A stretch of DNA of 64,000 nucleotides from Methanolapillus africanus (GTDB taxonomy: Archaea; Halobacteriota; Methanosarcinia; Methanosarcinales; Methanosarcinaceae): assembly GCF_032714475.1 (NCBI RefSeq), contig NZ_JAWDKD010000018.1:186001-250000 (forward strand). Direction: 5' to 3'. Below are positions 1 to 7,963 of this stretch, piece after piece. The position numbers were made by a program, and so were the translations under genes. Every line of letters starts with the position of its first letter. Positions within the stretch are counted from its first letter, which is position 1. Below the pieces are notes generated by a model that searched no databases, was not told the DNA's origin, and worked only from the letters and a program-made list of their open reading frames with translations.

Positions 1-76
1 CCTTTGATCAATATTTTTTTGTAAACGATAGAATCCGCCATAGAAATTCTCACATTGATTGGATCAGTTCTTCGAT

Positions 77-195
77 CTCAATTTTTCAAATCAATTTTAG
101 TCTTTCAAATTAATATCAATTTTTCAAATCAATATCAATATTTTAAATCCGCACCGGTTTTTCAAATCAATTTCAATTTTTCAAATCGTTCTCAA
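77..195. repeat. Degenerate AT-rich tandem repeat
   Basis: Several imperfect units related to TTTTTCAAATCAATNTCAAT run through the region downstream of, and into, the last codons of the hydrogenase protease gene, so the repeat also shapes the C-terminus (SEIENDLKN). It is local and unrelated to the dispersed GC-rich family. Confidence 0.6.
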
Positions 196-682
196 TTTCA
201 GAAATAATAAGCGGAATAACACGTTCAATCGCCGCTTGGACTTCCGGGCACATATCTTCCGTCAATTCGACATCTTCGCCGTGTTTGCCGATTTCAATGC
301 CGAAAACCACAATCTCCGGAAGACCTTGAACTTCGCGGGCGATGGTCAAAACCGTCGGAACGGAAACATCGTGAGAAGACATCATCCGGCCGACGCCTTC
401 GCCTTCTAAAAGTTCTTCGCCTTTGATTTTTAAAATCGAACCGAGATGTTCGCCGCTTTTAATCGCGTCCACGATAATGATTTTGTCAAAACCTTCCAAA
501 AAGGGGAGCATATCCAAACCCGAAACGCCGGCGTCAATGACGTCGACGTCCGAAAGACATGAAACGCCGCCTTCCTCTTTCATTTGAATCATTTTTTCAA
601 CAACACGGATACCGGCGCCATCGTCGCCCATCCACAAATTACCGCATCCCATCACACGAATCGATTTCTTTGAAGCTGCCAT
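173..682 (-). CDS. Hydrogenase maturation protease (HycI/HyaD, peptidase M52)
   Basis: Predicted nickel-dependent endopeptidase that trims the C-terminus of a [NiFe]-hydrogenase large subunit after nickel insertion. The N-terminal motif GCGNLWMGDDGAGIRV is the family's GNxxxxDDGxG signature, whose Asp is a metal ligand. A second acidic residue lies in DAGVSGLDML and a histidine in SSHDVS, matching the three-ligand pattern of HycI-type proteases. The reading frame continues upstream to a GTG at 739. I chose the ATG at 682 because family members begin only a few residues before this motif; neither start has a strong ribosome-binding site. At about 169 aa the size is normal. No hydrogenase structural genes lie nearby, so whether it serves Vht, Frh or Ech cannot be read from context. 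Confidence 0.88.
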   Translation of the reverse strand: MAASKKSIRVMGCGNLWMGDDGAGIRVVEKMIQMKEEGGVSCLSDVDVIDAGVSGLDMLPFLEGFDKIIIVDAIKSGEHLGSILKIKGEELLEGEGVGRMMSSHDVSVPTVLTIAREVQGLPEIVVFGIEIGKHGEDVELTEDMCPEVQAAIERVIPLIISEIENDLKN

Positions 683-815
683 TTTTAAAACCTGATATTT
701 TGAAATAATATTTTTTTTGAATCTGTTCAATTGCAACACACGCCAAATATAAAAGCGTTTTTTGAAAAACAGACTTTCTGATTTTAGATGTCAGTTTATT
801 TCGTATGGACTGAGT

Positions 816-1151
816 TGTACCCACTGTTCACTATTTTTAGATTCTGTTTGCACCTACAGTTCACTATTTTTAGTTTCAGATTGCACCTACAGGTGACTAT
901 TTTTAGATTTGGATTGCATCTGCCGTTTCCAACAATACACCTGTTACTTGTTCCGGTTCTGCACCTACGGTCTGCTGTTCCAATTCCAATTTGCGCGGTA
1001 TCCGCTTAAACAGACGCCAAAGGCGTCTGTTTAAGCGGGATGGTTTGCATGATTTGAAAAATAAAAGCTGAGTCCATAAAATCAAAAACGATCCCCATTT
1101 TTTGAAACAGTCATGAGAACGTGTTGCTATAACGCGCGCGCAGCTGCCCGC
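816..1151. repeat. Dispersed composite repeat, copy 1
   Basis: Interior units built on TTTGCACCTACAG and CTATTTTTAGATT (816-990) lead to a perfect 17-bp hairpin (arms 1002-1018 and 1022-1038, 3-nt loop). The conserved linker GGGATGGTTTGCATGA follows, then the GC-rich core ATAACGCGCGCG at about 1120-1151, 36 nt from the stop codon of the flanking minus-strand reductase. The left hairpin present in longer copies is missing. Confidence 0.85.
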
Positions 1152-1186
1152 TCAAAAAAGCTCAAGTTAAAAATACTGGCGCCCGC

Positions 1187-2419
1187 TCAAAAAAGAACCG
1201 ACTTAATCAAATCCGCGTAAACACTTCGAAGTTTCCAAAGCAGTTTTTTGTCCGACTTTAAAACCGCGATCATGGCTTCCTTGAGCTCGAAATCTTCAAG
1301 CGGCAAACCGGCCGCAATCTTGGCAATCGCATTGATTTCATCGTCCGTCCACGTCGCATACGCTTCTTTGATTTTAAAATTTCGTCGAAGACCTTTGCCG
1401 ATTGTCTTTTCCCATTCCGATTGATAGGATGACAAAAACCGTTCCGAAAAATCACCGGCAGCCAGCGCCCGGATTGCGGTTTCGCCCGCCATTTGACCGG
1501 CATACATCGCATTGCGAATGCCGGCGCCGGTAATCGGATCCGAATGTCCGGCCGCGTCGCCGGCAATCATGACGCCGTTGCCGGCGATCTTTTCAAGACC
1601 GCCTGAAACGGGAACGGCACCGAAAGCCGTGCCGATAATTTTCGCATTTGGAAACTCTTTTTGAACAAAACGGTCCAGAAAATCAACCGAACGGCCATCG
1701 TCTTCTTTTGTTTTCGACCCTAAAAGACCGATGCCGACGTTGGCTGTGTTGTTGCCCTTGGGAAACACCCAAACATAACCGCCGGGAGCGACCTGTTCGC
1801 CCAAATAAACCTGACACTGCGTCTGATCAATGGTTTCGTCCCAAAGCAAATACTGAAAACCCGTTTCAATATCCTTCAGGCGAAGGGATTCGGAAAGACC
1901 GAACCATCTTGCCACCAAAGATTCAACGCCGTCGGCACCGATGACAATTTTTGAACGAACGTCAAAAACATTGCCGAGGCGGGAAACTTTGACACCCGAA
2001 ACGGCACCATCGGTTTCAATGATTAATTCGATAGCCGCCGTTTTTGTATAAACGTCCGCACCGGCTTTGCCAGCCAGCATCGCCAAATGGCGGTCAAAGA
2101 TTTTTCTGTCCAGAATGACGCCGGATTCGCCGTCGATGCCCGACATTTTCGTTGTAATCGAAAAATGCGTGCCGTCCGGCGCGTGAACGGTCGCTTTGTG
2201 AAGCTCGGCGCAAATAAAATCAGGCGCGTCTTCGTCGTTGAGGTCGATGAATTTCAGGAGCTCCGTTTTGGAGGTGCCCTCCGCACACCGGATCGAAACG
2301 CCGATCTCTTGCCTTTTTTCAATCAAAAGAACGGAAAAGCCGGCGGACGCAACCGTCTTTGCGGCAACGGAACCGGCGGGACCAGCGCCGACGACAATCA
2401 CATCGTATTCGGATTTCAT
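1187..2419 (-). CDS. Geranylgeranyl reductase family protein (paralogue 1)
   Basis: Flavoprotein predicted to saturate double bonds of geranylgeranyl chains in archaeal ether lipids or a related isoprenoid. Its N-terminus carries the FAD-binding Rossmann motif VIVVGAGPAGSVAA, followed by the family hallmark RCAEG at about residues 45-49. A second FAD motif, GVMIAGDAAGHSDPITGAGI, lies near residue 275. The ATG at 2419 is preceded by GGTGAT and gives about 410 aa, the usual family length; the upstream in-frame extension is low-complexity and unlikely to be translated. It lies 115 nt downstream of a close paralogue and its ferredoxin, probably in one operon. The paralogues differ enough to act on different substrates, but which one handles membrane lipids cannot be told here. 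Confidence 0.88.
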   Translation of the reverse strand: MKSEYDVIVVGAGPAGSVAAKTVASAGFSVLLIEKRQEIGVSIRCAEGTSKTELLKFIDLNDEDAPDFICAELHKATVHAPDGTHFSITTKMSGIDGESGVILDRKIFDRHLAMLAGKAGADVYTKTAAIELIIETDGAVSGVKVSRLGNVFDVRSKIVIGADGVESLVARWFGLSESLRLKDIETGFQYLLWDETIDQTQCQVYLGEQVAPGGYVWVFPKGNNTANVGIGLLGSKTKEDDGRSVDFLDRFVQKEFPNAKIIGTAFGAVPVSGGLEKIAGNGVMIAGDAAGHSDPITGAGIRNAMYAGQMAGETAIRALAAGDFSERFLSSYQSEWEKTIGKGLRRNFKIKEAYATWTDDEINAIAKIAAGLPLEDFELKEAMIAVLKSDKKLLWKLRSVYADLIKSVLF

Positions 2420-2534
2420 AAAATCACCACCGGCAATTGATTCAAGAGAAAGATAAAAACCAAAAATAAAGACGAAAAGAAAAGAAGAAATCAAAAAATA
2501 AAACAAAAATAAAGAAGAAGAGCTGAAAGCCGGA

Positions 2535-3737
2535 TTAGAATCCGACGTAAGCAGCTCCGAGTTTCAGCAATAATTTTTTGTCGACTTTAGAGATGATTTT
2601 CACCAAATCGGGCACTTCCATGACGCCGGTGAAGTCGTGTTTCGCCAGCTCGTGCGCGAGTTTGTTGGCTTCCTCATCCGTCATGTCCACATAATAGTCT
2701 TTCAAAACCAAGTTGACGCGCATGTATTTGCCGTACAGCTTTTCCCAGTCGCGCTGGTATTTGGACAGACTCTTTTCCGACCAGTCGCCGGACTTCACAG
2801 CGTCGGCCGCGACTTTTCCGGCAAACTCGCCAGACCAAAGGCCGCTTTTAATGCCGCCGCCCGTAATCGGATCGGTGCATTGCGCCGCGTCGCCGACCAG
2901 CATAATGCCTTTGCCGTACATCTTTTCCAGACCGCCGGAAACCGGAATACCGCCGTAGTTGATTTCAGCGATTTTACCGTCCGGGAATCTCTTCTTGACG
3001 AATTCGTTTAAGTAATCAATCGGGCGTCCGCCGTCTTTGACTTTGTTGCCGAGAAGGCCGATCCCGACGTTCGCGCGGTCCTTTCCTTTCGGGAAAATCC
3101 AAACGTAGCCGCCCGGCGCATATTGGTTGCCCATGAAAAACTCAATGTTTTCAGGATCAATGTCGATGTCCGTCATCATAAACTGAACGCCGGACTCAAT
3201 ATCTCTTAATTTAAGCGCGGAACAAAGACCCGCCCACCGTCCGACTTTGGACTCGACGCCATCGGCGCCAATGACGATTTTGCAGCGGATTTCTTTGTCA
3301 ACGCCCAACCGTGAAATTTTAACGCCGACAACGGTGTCTTTTTCCATGATTAATCCGGTGGCCGTCGCTTTTGTAAAAACGTCCGCGCCGGCTTTAGCGG
3401 CGGATTCGACCATGGCGCGGTCAAACACTTTTCTTTCCAAAACAAAACCGGCGATTTCGCCTTCGTTCGCCTGAAGCTTCAAAGCCGTTCCGTCGGGCGC
3501 AAAAATCGTGGCGCCGCGAATATTTTGAGAAATAAGGTGAGGCCCAATGTCCAAGAACCGGTCCATGTCTTTCTTGCCGACGCCTTCGGCGCAGCGCACC
3601 GGAGTTCCGATTTCCTGACGCTTCTCGATGAGAAGAACGGAAGCGCCGCCGAGAGCCGCGGACTTTGCGGCCATCGCGCCGCTCGGGCCGCCGCCGATCA
3701 CGACAACATCATATTCGTCTTTCATTTCAACGCTCAT
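2535..3737 (-). CDS. Geranylgeranyl reductase family protein (paralogue 2)
   Basis: Second FAD-dependent geranylgeranyl reductase, 400 aa. It shows VVVIGGGPSGAMAAKSAA for FAD binding, the RCAEGVGKKD family motif, a YAPGGYVWIFPKG segment and the distal FAD motif GIMLVGDAAQCTDPITGGGI. Its ATG overlaps the stop codon of the upstream ferredoxin gene (ATGA), so the two are translationally coupled. In Methanosarcina acetivorans a ferredoxin encoded beside the geranylgeranyl reductase is known to help full saturation of archaeal lipids in a heterologous host. That arrangement is the same here, making this copy the better candidate for digeranylgeranylglycerophospholipid reductase. Electron delivery from the ferredoxin is inferred from context. 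Confidence 0.9.
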   Translation of the reverse strand: MSVEMKDEYDVVVIGGGPSGAMAAKSAALGGASVLLIEKRQEIGTPVRCAEGVGKKDMDRFLDIGPHLISQNIRGATIFAPDGTALKLQANEGEIAGFVLERKVFDRAMVESAAKAGADVFTKATATGLIMEKDTVVGVKISRLGVDKEIRCKIVIGADGVESKVGRWAGLCSALKLRDIESGVQFMMTDIDIDPENIEFFMGNQYAPGGYVWIFPKGKDRANVGIGLLGNKVKDGGRPIDYLNEFVKKRFPDGKIAEINYGGIPVSGGLEKMYGKGIMLVGDAAQCTDPITGGGIKSGLWSGEFAGKVAADAVKSGDWSEKSLSKYQRDWEKLYGKYMRVNLVLKDYYVDMTDEEANKLAHELAKHDFTGVMEVPDLVKIISKVDKKLLLKLGAAYVGF

Positions 3738-3910
3738 TTTTTCACCTCAATGGCGCCGACCGGACATACTTTTTTGCAAATGAAGCAGCTATTGCAAAGT
3801 TCTTCGTCCACTTCAATCCGGACTTCTTTCAAATCGAGCGCAAGCGTGCTGCACACCGCAACACACGCGCCGCAATAGCCGCATTTATTTCGGTTGATTG
3901 TAACTGTCAC
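3734..3910 (-). CDS. 2x[4Fe-4S] ferredoxin partner of geranylgeranyl reductase
   Basis: A 58-residue bacterial-type ferredoxin starting at GTG 3910, with AGGTG placed upstream of the start. Two cluster motifs are visible: CGYCGACVAVC near residue 10 and CNSCFICKKVCP near residue 39. The first motif ends CVAVCS, lacking the usual proline after the last cysteine. The stop overlaps the start of the following reductase by 4 nt. The position and coupling strongly suggest it is the electron donor for that flavoenzyme. Confidence 0.85.
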   Translation of the reverse strand: MTVTINRNKCGYCGACVAVCSTLALDLKEVRIEVDEELCNSCFICKKVCPVGAIEVKK

Positions 3911-4263
3911 TGTTTAACACCTAAGTTCGGGGGTTTTTGAGCCTCACGACTCATATTTAGAATAACAACAATAAACAAAACGTCAACCCAACGTCAAACC
4001 GGTTCACAAAAAGACATATGAAAACGATTCGCATCGACTTAACGAAATAAAACAACAATTAAATAAAATACAAAAAATTATAATATAATATGAAATAATA
4101 AATGTTCTATAATCAATATCTGCTATATATGATTTTTCCCTCAAATCCGTAGAGTGCATAGGGAAAAGTTCCCGTCCTTTTAAGAAGTGAACGAAAATCG
4201 GCAATAAAAATAATAAAAGACCAAATGAATAAAAACAAACACAAAAAACGAAAAACGAAAAAA
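3911..4263. other. AT-rich spacer, probable ferredoxin-reductase promoter
   Basis: No convincing gene. On the minus strand a TATA-like CTAAATATG (about 3951-3959) lies about 40-50 nt before the ferredoxin GTG. An open frame at 4004-4267 is low-complexity, hydrophobic and AT-driven, and overlaps the end of cofC; I do not regard it as coding. Confidence 0.4.
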
Positions 4264-4989
4264 TCATACTTTATGTTCGAACTTGTTTCGCCCGTTTGTT
4301 TCTTGAATGCTTAGAATTTGGCGTGCAAAATCACACAAGCGTCCTTCCCCATGAATGAGAATTTCCGTCAAATCGTCCGGCTCGTCGATGTCGACAGAAG
4401 CGTAAAATGAATCGTAAATTTCCATGGGAAGAGTCAACATTTTTGCTTCTTCCATGTGTTTTTTAAAACTTTGACCGTGATATTTGACTTCAAAAACATC
4501 CGGCGCGCCGATATAAATCATATTCGTTCCGCCGCCTTTACCGGGGGCGATTCGAATGAAACGGCTGTTGTCGTTGTTTTCGTTGTTGTCGTTTGTGTTG
4601 TCCGAACAAATCGGCTCAATCATTTTTTGGATATTTTCCGGCCGCAAAAGCGCTAAATCCGCCATCACAATCAAAATCGGACGGCAATCCGCCGAATTTT
4701 TCAAATAAGAGTTGAGGGCTGTGTTCAAATCCCGCTCGTCCGTTAAAACGGAAACGGTTCGGCCGTTTTGGCCGGCTTCAAAAGAAATTCGGACTGAATT
4801 TTCAAGCGTTTCCGGAAGCGGTGATTTTGATAAAAGATCCAAATCCTGAAGGCCGGCGTTTTTCAAAACCGTCACGACATGTTCAAGCGTCAGCTGAAGC
4901 AGCGTTTGGCGTTCGCCGTCCGATAAAACGCAAGAAAGCCTGGACTTCGGGTTGTCCGGTTTGAGCGGAATCGCAACTTTCGGAAGCAT
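4264..4989 (-). CDS. cofC: 2-phospho-L-lactate guanylyltransferase (CofC)
   Basis: Transfers GMP from GTP to 2-phospholactate, making the activated lactyl donor for coenzyme F420 assembly. The protein begins with the nucleotidyltransferase pattern VAIPLKPDNPKSRLS and keeps the downstream segments LIVMADLALLRPENI and IAPGKGGGTNMIY, both typical of CofC. An Asn/Asp-rich insert (about residues 130-142, DNTNDNNENND) interrupts the domain before the GGGTN motif. Start choice is ATG 4989; a TTG two codons upstream is also possible. The protein is about 241 aa, slightly longer than most CofC proteins because of the insert. cofG lies 44 kb away in the same window, so the F420 genes are scattered. Confidence 0.88.
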   Translation of the reverse strand: MLPKVAIPLKPDNPKSRLSCVLSDGERQTLLQLTLEHVVTVLKNAGLQDLDLLSKSPLPETLENSVRISFEAGQNGRTVSVLTDERDLNTALNSYLKNSADCRPILIVMADLALLRPENIQKMIEPICSDNTNDNNENNDNSRFIRIAPGKGGGTNMIYIGAPDVFEVKYHGQSFKKHMEEAKMLTLPMEIYDSFYASVDIDEPDDLTEILIHGEGRLCDFARQILSIQETNGRNKFEHKV

Positions 4990-5094
4990 GAGCAAAAATA
5001 CAGATGAATGGAATATAATGATAACGGATAGAAAAACAATAAATTCAAAATCAATTAAATTAAAAATACTGGCCGGCTTTCAAACTCAAAAAAA

Positions 5095-5126
5095 CGTGTC
5101 GCCATAACGCGCGCGGCGCCGCCCGC
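5095..5126. repeat. Core-only copy of the dispersed repeat
   Basis: The GC-rich core (GTCGCCATAACGCGCGCGG followed by CGCCGCCCGC) stands alone about 95 nt downstream of the stop codon of the minus-strand membrane protein gene, without hairpin or array. Orientation relative to that gene is the same as in the longer copies. Confidence 0.8.
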
Positions 5127-5170
5127 AAAAAAACAAAAATCAAAGAACAAGAAGAAAATAAATAAAAAAA

Positions 5171-5197
5171 GGCGGAATCGGTCAAACCGAATCCGCC
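5171..5197. terminator. Hairpin with T tracts on both sides
   Basis: Twelve-bp inverted repeat with one mismatch (GGCGGAATCGGT / ACCGAATCCGCC), followed by ATTTTTTTG on the plus strand and by a T7 run on the minus strand. It lies 24 nt beyond the minus-strand stop codon at 5221, suiting a terminator for that gene. Confidence 0.6.
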
Positions 5198-5220
5198 ATT
5201 TTTTTGTTTAAATTAAAAGT

Positions 5221-6318
5221 TTAATTTCTCAAACCGTCGGTGTCGTTGAGACCGATGATTTTGATGCCGTTTTGCTGCGCAAAGTTGCGGACGTCTGTGG
5301 AAACATCGCCTTCCGCGACAATGATTCCAAAGTCGCAGCGGTTGAAGTCGCGCGCTTGAACGATTTCGGTGACGTCGTCGGCGGTCACAATCCGGTCCCG
5401 GCTTTCGACGGAAACGGCATATCTGAGGCCTTCGCCGGTCAAAATCAAATCGGCGCCTTTGCCGTTTTGAAGCGTCGTGATGTCAAAACCGAGTTCTGCG
5501 AACACAACTTTAACCTGGCTCATGAAATCGTCGGCTTGGCCGCCAAGCTGCTTGATTTCCGCGGCTTCGATTTGACCGGTTTTGCTGCCGTCAATCGTTT
5601 TGGTTTTGTTTTCAATGCGCTGCGTTTTGTCGCCCGGCAATTGGGTTTTTTGTTCCGGCGATTGGTTGTTGAGCGCGTATTCGTAGTTGGATTGGTTGAA
5701 CAAAACCGATCTCATCTTGTCGAAATAGCGGTTTTCAGTTTCTTCCAAGTACAAATCTTTGGCGTCCTGAACAGCCATTCTGAAGTCGTCTATTTGGCTG
5801 CCGCGGCCGCGGAGCAGGAATTTGTATTCTTTCCCGTCTTTGGTGGTCATCAAAAAGGTGGTCCGTTTGTACAGGAAATAGGCAATAACATCGATGAGCG
5901 CGCCGATCAAGAGAAGCGCGGCGATGAAATACAGGAAGTAGACGATGTATTGGGAATAAGAGGAAATGTCGTAGTAAGCGTAAACCCCGACAAGATAGTT
6001 GACGAGCGAATCGACAGCGCCTTGGGCGAAGTAAAGAATAATGGCCGCCAAGACAACGTTAATGACCGCGCCGATGATGCGGCCCCACTGCGGGTGGTAA
6101 ACCCAGCCGGTGGACACGACGTCTTCCAACCGGAATTCGCGCATGCTTAATCTTTTTTTGTTGAGCGAAAAGAATCGTTTGTTGGTCAAAACAAGGGTCG
6201 TCCAGCTTTTCCATTCGGCAGCTGCCGGGTTGTTGGTTGCGAAAATGGTTTCGTCTTTCATATCAATGGAATTGAGCACACGCTCTTCCTTTCCCAAGTA
6301 TTTTGAGAAATCTGCCAT
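5221..6318 (-). CDS. Membrane protein: PH-like domain, TM segments, Mrr-type nuclease-like tail
   Basis: The 365-aa protein has three parts. Residues about 15-75 resemble bacterial PH-like domains (TTLVLTNKRFFSLNKKRLSM followed by a DVVSTGW strand). Residues about 80-150 hold two or three hydrophobic helices. After a polar linker, residues about 265-360 resemble the restriction-endonuclease-like fold of Mrr: a helix, GADLILTGEGLRYAVSVES, then FGIIVAEGDVSTDVRNFAQQ and IKIIGLND. The conserved nuclease pattern is D-x(n)-(Q/E)-x-K; here the Asp is present but the Q-x-K position reads S-V-E, so catalysis is doubtful. The tail may be a binding or regulatory module. No restriction-modification genes adjoin it. 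The domain assignment is from pattern recognition only. Confidence 0.65.
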   Translation of the reverse strand: MADFSKYLGKEERVLNSIDMKDETIFATNNPAAAEWKSWTTLVLTNKRFFSLNKKRLSMREFRLEDVVSTGWVYHPQWGRIIGAVINVVLAAIILYFAQGAVDSLVNYLVGVYAYYDISSYSQYIVYFLYFIAALLLIGALIDVIAYFLYKRTTFLMTTKDGKEYKFLLRGRGSQIDDFRMAVQDAKDLYLEETENRYFDKMRSVLFNQSNYEYALNNQSPEQKTQLPGDKTQRIENKTKTIDGSKTGQIEAAEIKQLGGQADDFMSQVKVVFAELGFDITTLQNGKGADLILTGEGLRYAVSVESRDRIVTADDVTEIVQARDFNRCDFGIIVAEGDVSTDVRNFAQQNGIKIIGLNDTDGLRN

Positions 6319-6560
6319 AAAATCACCTTTTCAAAATTCACCTTTTAGTAAGGACAATAAGACAATAAATATAAACTACAAACAGGACAATGGTTTATAA
6401 AGTTTATTCATTCAACCCATTTTGATTCTTAAATAAACCGTCTTGTGTGTGAGTGAGCGAATTAAGTATGATATAGAGATAATATATTAATTAACGAATT
6501 AAATAATATAAGATCATATATCTTATTATCTTATAAATGTTATTGTGTTTCAAAAAAAAC

Positions 6561-6692
6561 AGGAAAGAAGAGAGGAAAGGAAGGGAAAGAAAAGAGGGAA
6601 AGAAGAGAGGAAAAGAAGGGAAAGAAAAGAGGGAAAGAAAAGAGGGAAAGAAGGGGAAAAGAAGGGGAAAAGAAGAGAAAAAAGAAAGAAAA
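6561..6692. repeat. 132-nt uninterrupted polypurine tract
   Basis: Every base on the plus strand is A or G, made of variations on GGAAAGAAGAGAGG. It ends 11 nt before the start codon of the Imm-5-like gene, whose own site is GGAGG at 6694-6698. It supplies many Shine-Dalgarno-like cores in the leader and could adopt triplex (H-DNA) structure. An open frame through it only encodes Lys/Arg/Glu repeats. Confidence 0.8.
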
Positions 6693-6703
6693 CGGAGGAA
6701 TTT

Positions 6704-7285
6704 ATGAAAAAGATATTATTTTCGCGAGACAGCCCATGCATTCAGCCGATTCGGTCATTGGTTGAAAAACAAAATCATCGGACTTTGGTTTTGTGGGCAT
6801 TGGATACGGCGCCGCACGTTTTAACGATTTTTGAGGAAAAGTATCCCGACGACAAACGTCCGCAAGATGCGCTCAGTGTCGTCCGGGCGTGGTCTAAAGG
6901 CGAGATAAAAATGCCGGAAGCCAAAAAAGCGATTCTGGCCGCGCACAAGGCCGCAGCCGTTGCCGAAGATCCGGCCGCACAAGCTGCAGCGCGCGCCGCC
7001 GGACACGCCGCAGCGACGGTTCATGTGGAAACGCATGCGCTAGGCGTCGTTTTCTACGGATTGACCGCATTCATTTATGCGGCAGATCCGAAAGATGCGG
7101 ATGCTGTCACAGAAAAAGAATGTCAATGGTTTTATGACCGGCTGCTGTATTGGGAAAAAAATGCGGACGCCGTGGAAACAGCGTGGGCACCGTTTTTACT
7201 CAAAGAGGCGCCGAACAAAGAAAAATTGTTGCGGGAAAAAGAAGAACAGAAACGATTACAGAAGCAGCTGCAAAGTAGAAAATAA
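6704..7285 (+). CDS. Putative immunity protein (Imm-5-like)
   Basis: 193-aa soluble protein, start ATG 6704 with GGAGG six bases upstream. The motifs LVLWALDTAPHVLTIFEEKY, RPQDALSVVRAWSKGEI and the Ala/His-rich stretch AARAAGHAAATVHVETHA match the family annotated as putative immunity protein (Imm-5-like) in bacteria and some archaea. The fold is expected to be all-helical with conserved His residues; the biochemical role is unknown. No polymorphic toxin gene lies beside it, so it is either an orphan immunity gene or has another function. The C-terminus (from about residue 170) is a charged Lys/Glu/Gln helix. The polypurine leader immediately upstream is unusual. Confidence 0.6.
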   Translation: MKKILFSRDSPCIQPIRSLVEKQNHRTLVLWALDTAPHVLTIFEEKYPDDKRPQDALSVVRAWSKGEIKMPEAKKAILAAHKAAAVAEDPAAQAAARAAGHAAATVHVETHALGVVFYGLTAFIYAADPKDADAVTEKECQWFYDRLLYWEKNADAVETAWAPFLLKEAPNKEKLLREKEEQKRLQKQLQSRK

Positions 7286-7335
7286 AAACAAAACCGGAAC
7301 AATAACATCAAAATTAAAAACGTTTTTTCAAACGC

Positions 7336-7963
7336 CAAGCAAACCACCCCGCAAAATCAAACGCTTTGCGTTTGTATTTTGCGGAATCCCATCAGCAAGA
7401 TACATAATTTACAGCAGCGGATTGTACCCGCAGTTGACTATTTTTTAGATTTCAGTTTGCACCTGCAGGCGACTGTTTTTAAATTTCAGTTTGCACCTAC
7501 AGGTTACTATTTTTAAATTCCGGTTTGCACCTACGGGTGACTGTTTTTAGATTTTAGCTTGCACCTGCTGTTTCTAAAAATACAGAAGTTTTCTGGTCCG
7601 GTTTGCATCTACTGTTTTCTGACAATACAGATGATTCTGATCCGGTTTGTATTGTTACTGCTGTACCAATCCCATTTCATCGGATTCCGATAAAATCAAA
7701 CGCAAAGCGTTTGATTTTTCGGGAGGGGTTGCTTGACATCATTTAATTTGTTGACTTAATTTTCCGCGACCGAAGGGAGCCATTCGCGCAGCGAACTTAC
7801 GGAAACAACCTCACACAACCCATGAAAAATTCCGAGCGAAGCGACGGAATTTTTCGGTTGATCTTTCGGGAGGGATTGCTTGACATCTTCAAAAATCAAC
7901 CCATGATTTTTAATGACTCAAACGAAATGTGTCGCTATAACGCGCGCGCACGAGGCAACGCTC
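7336..7963. repeat. Dispersed composite repeat, copy 3, with a nested module
   Basis: Left boundary CAAGCAAACCACCCCGC with hairpin 7349-7384; arrays of 32-nt and 44-nt units; right hairpin about 7687-7721 and boundary CGGGAGGGGTTGCTTGACATC. After the right boundary comes another module (7766-7857) with stem-loops GTTCGC/GCGAAC and AAAAATTCCG/CGGAATTTTT. A second copy of the boundary sequence (CGGGAGGGATTGCTTGACATC) follows, then the core at 7926-7963. The core touches the stop codon (7962-7964) of the flanking ABC gene. Confidence 0.85.

Noticed and set aside
4004..4267. 87-aa hydrophobic open frame on the minus strand
   Set aside because: Composition follows AT-rich DNA, it overlaps the cofC stop, and no start signal is seen.
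6545..6741. An N-terminal extension of the Imm-5-like protein and an opposite-strand Phe/Leu/Ser frame
   Set aside because: Both are low-complexity readings of the polypurine tract; GGAGG and ATG 6704 define the real start.
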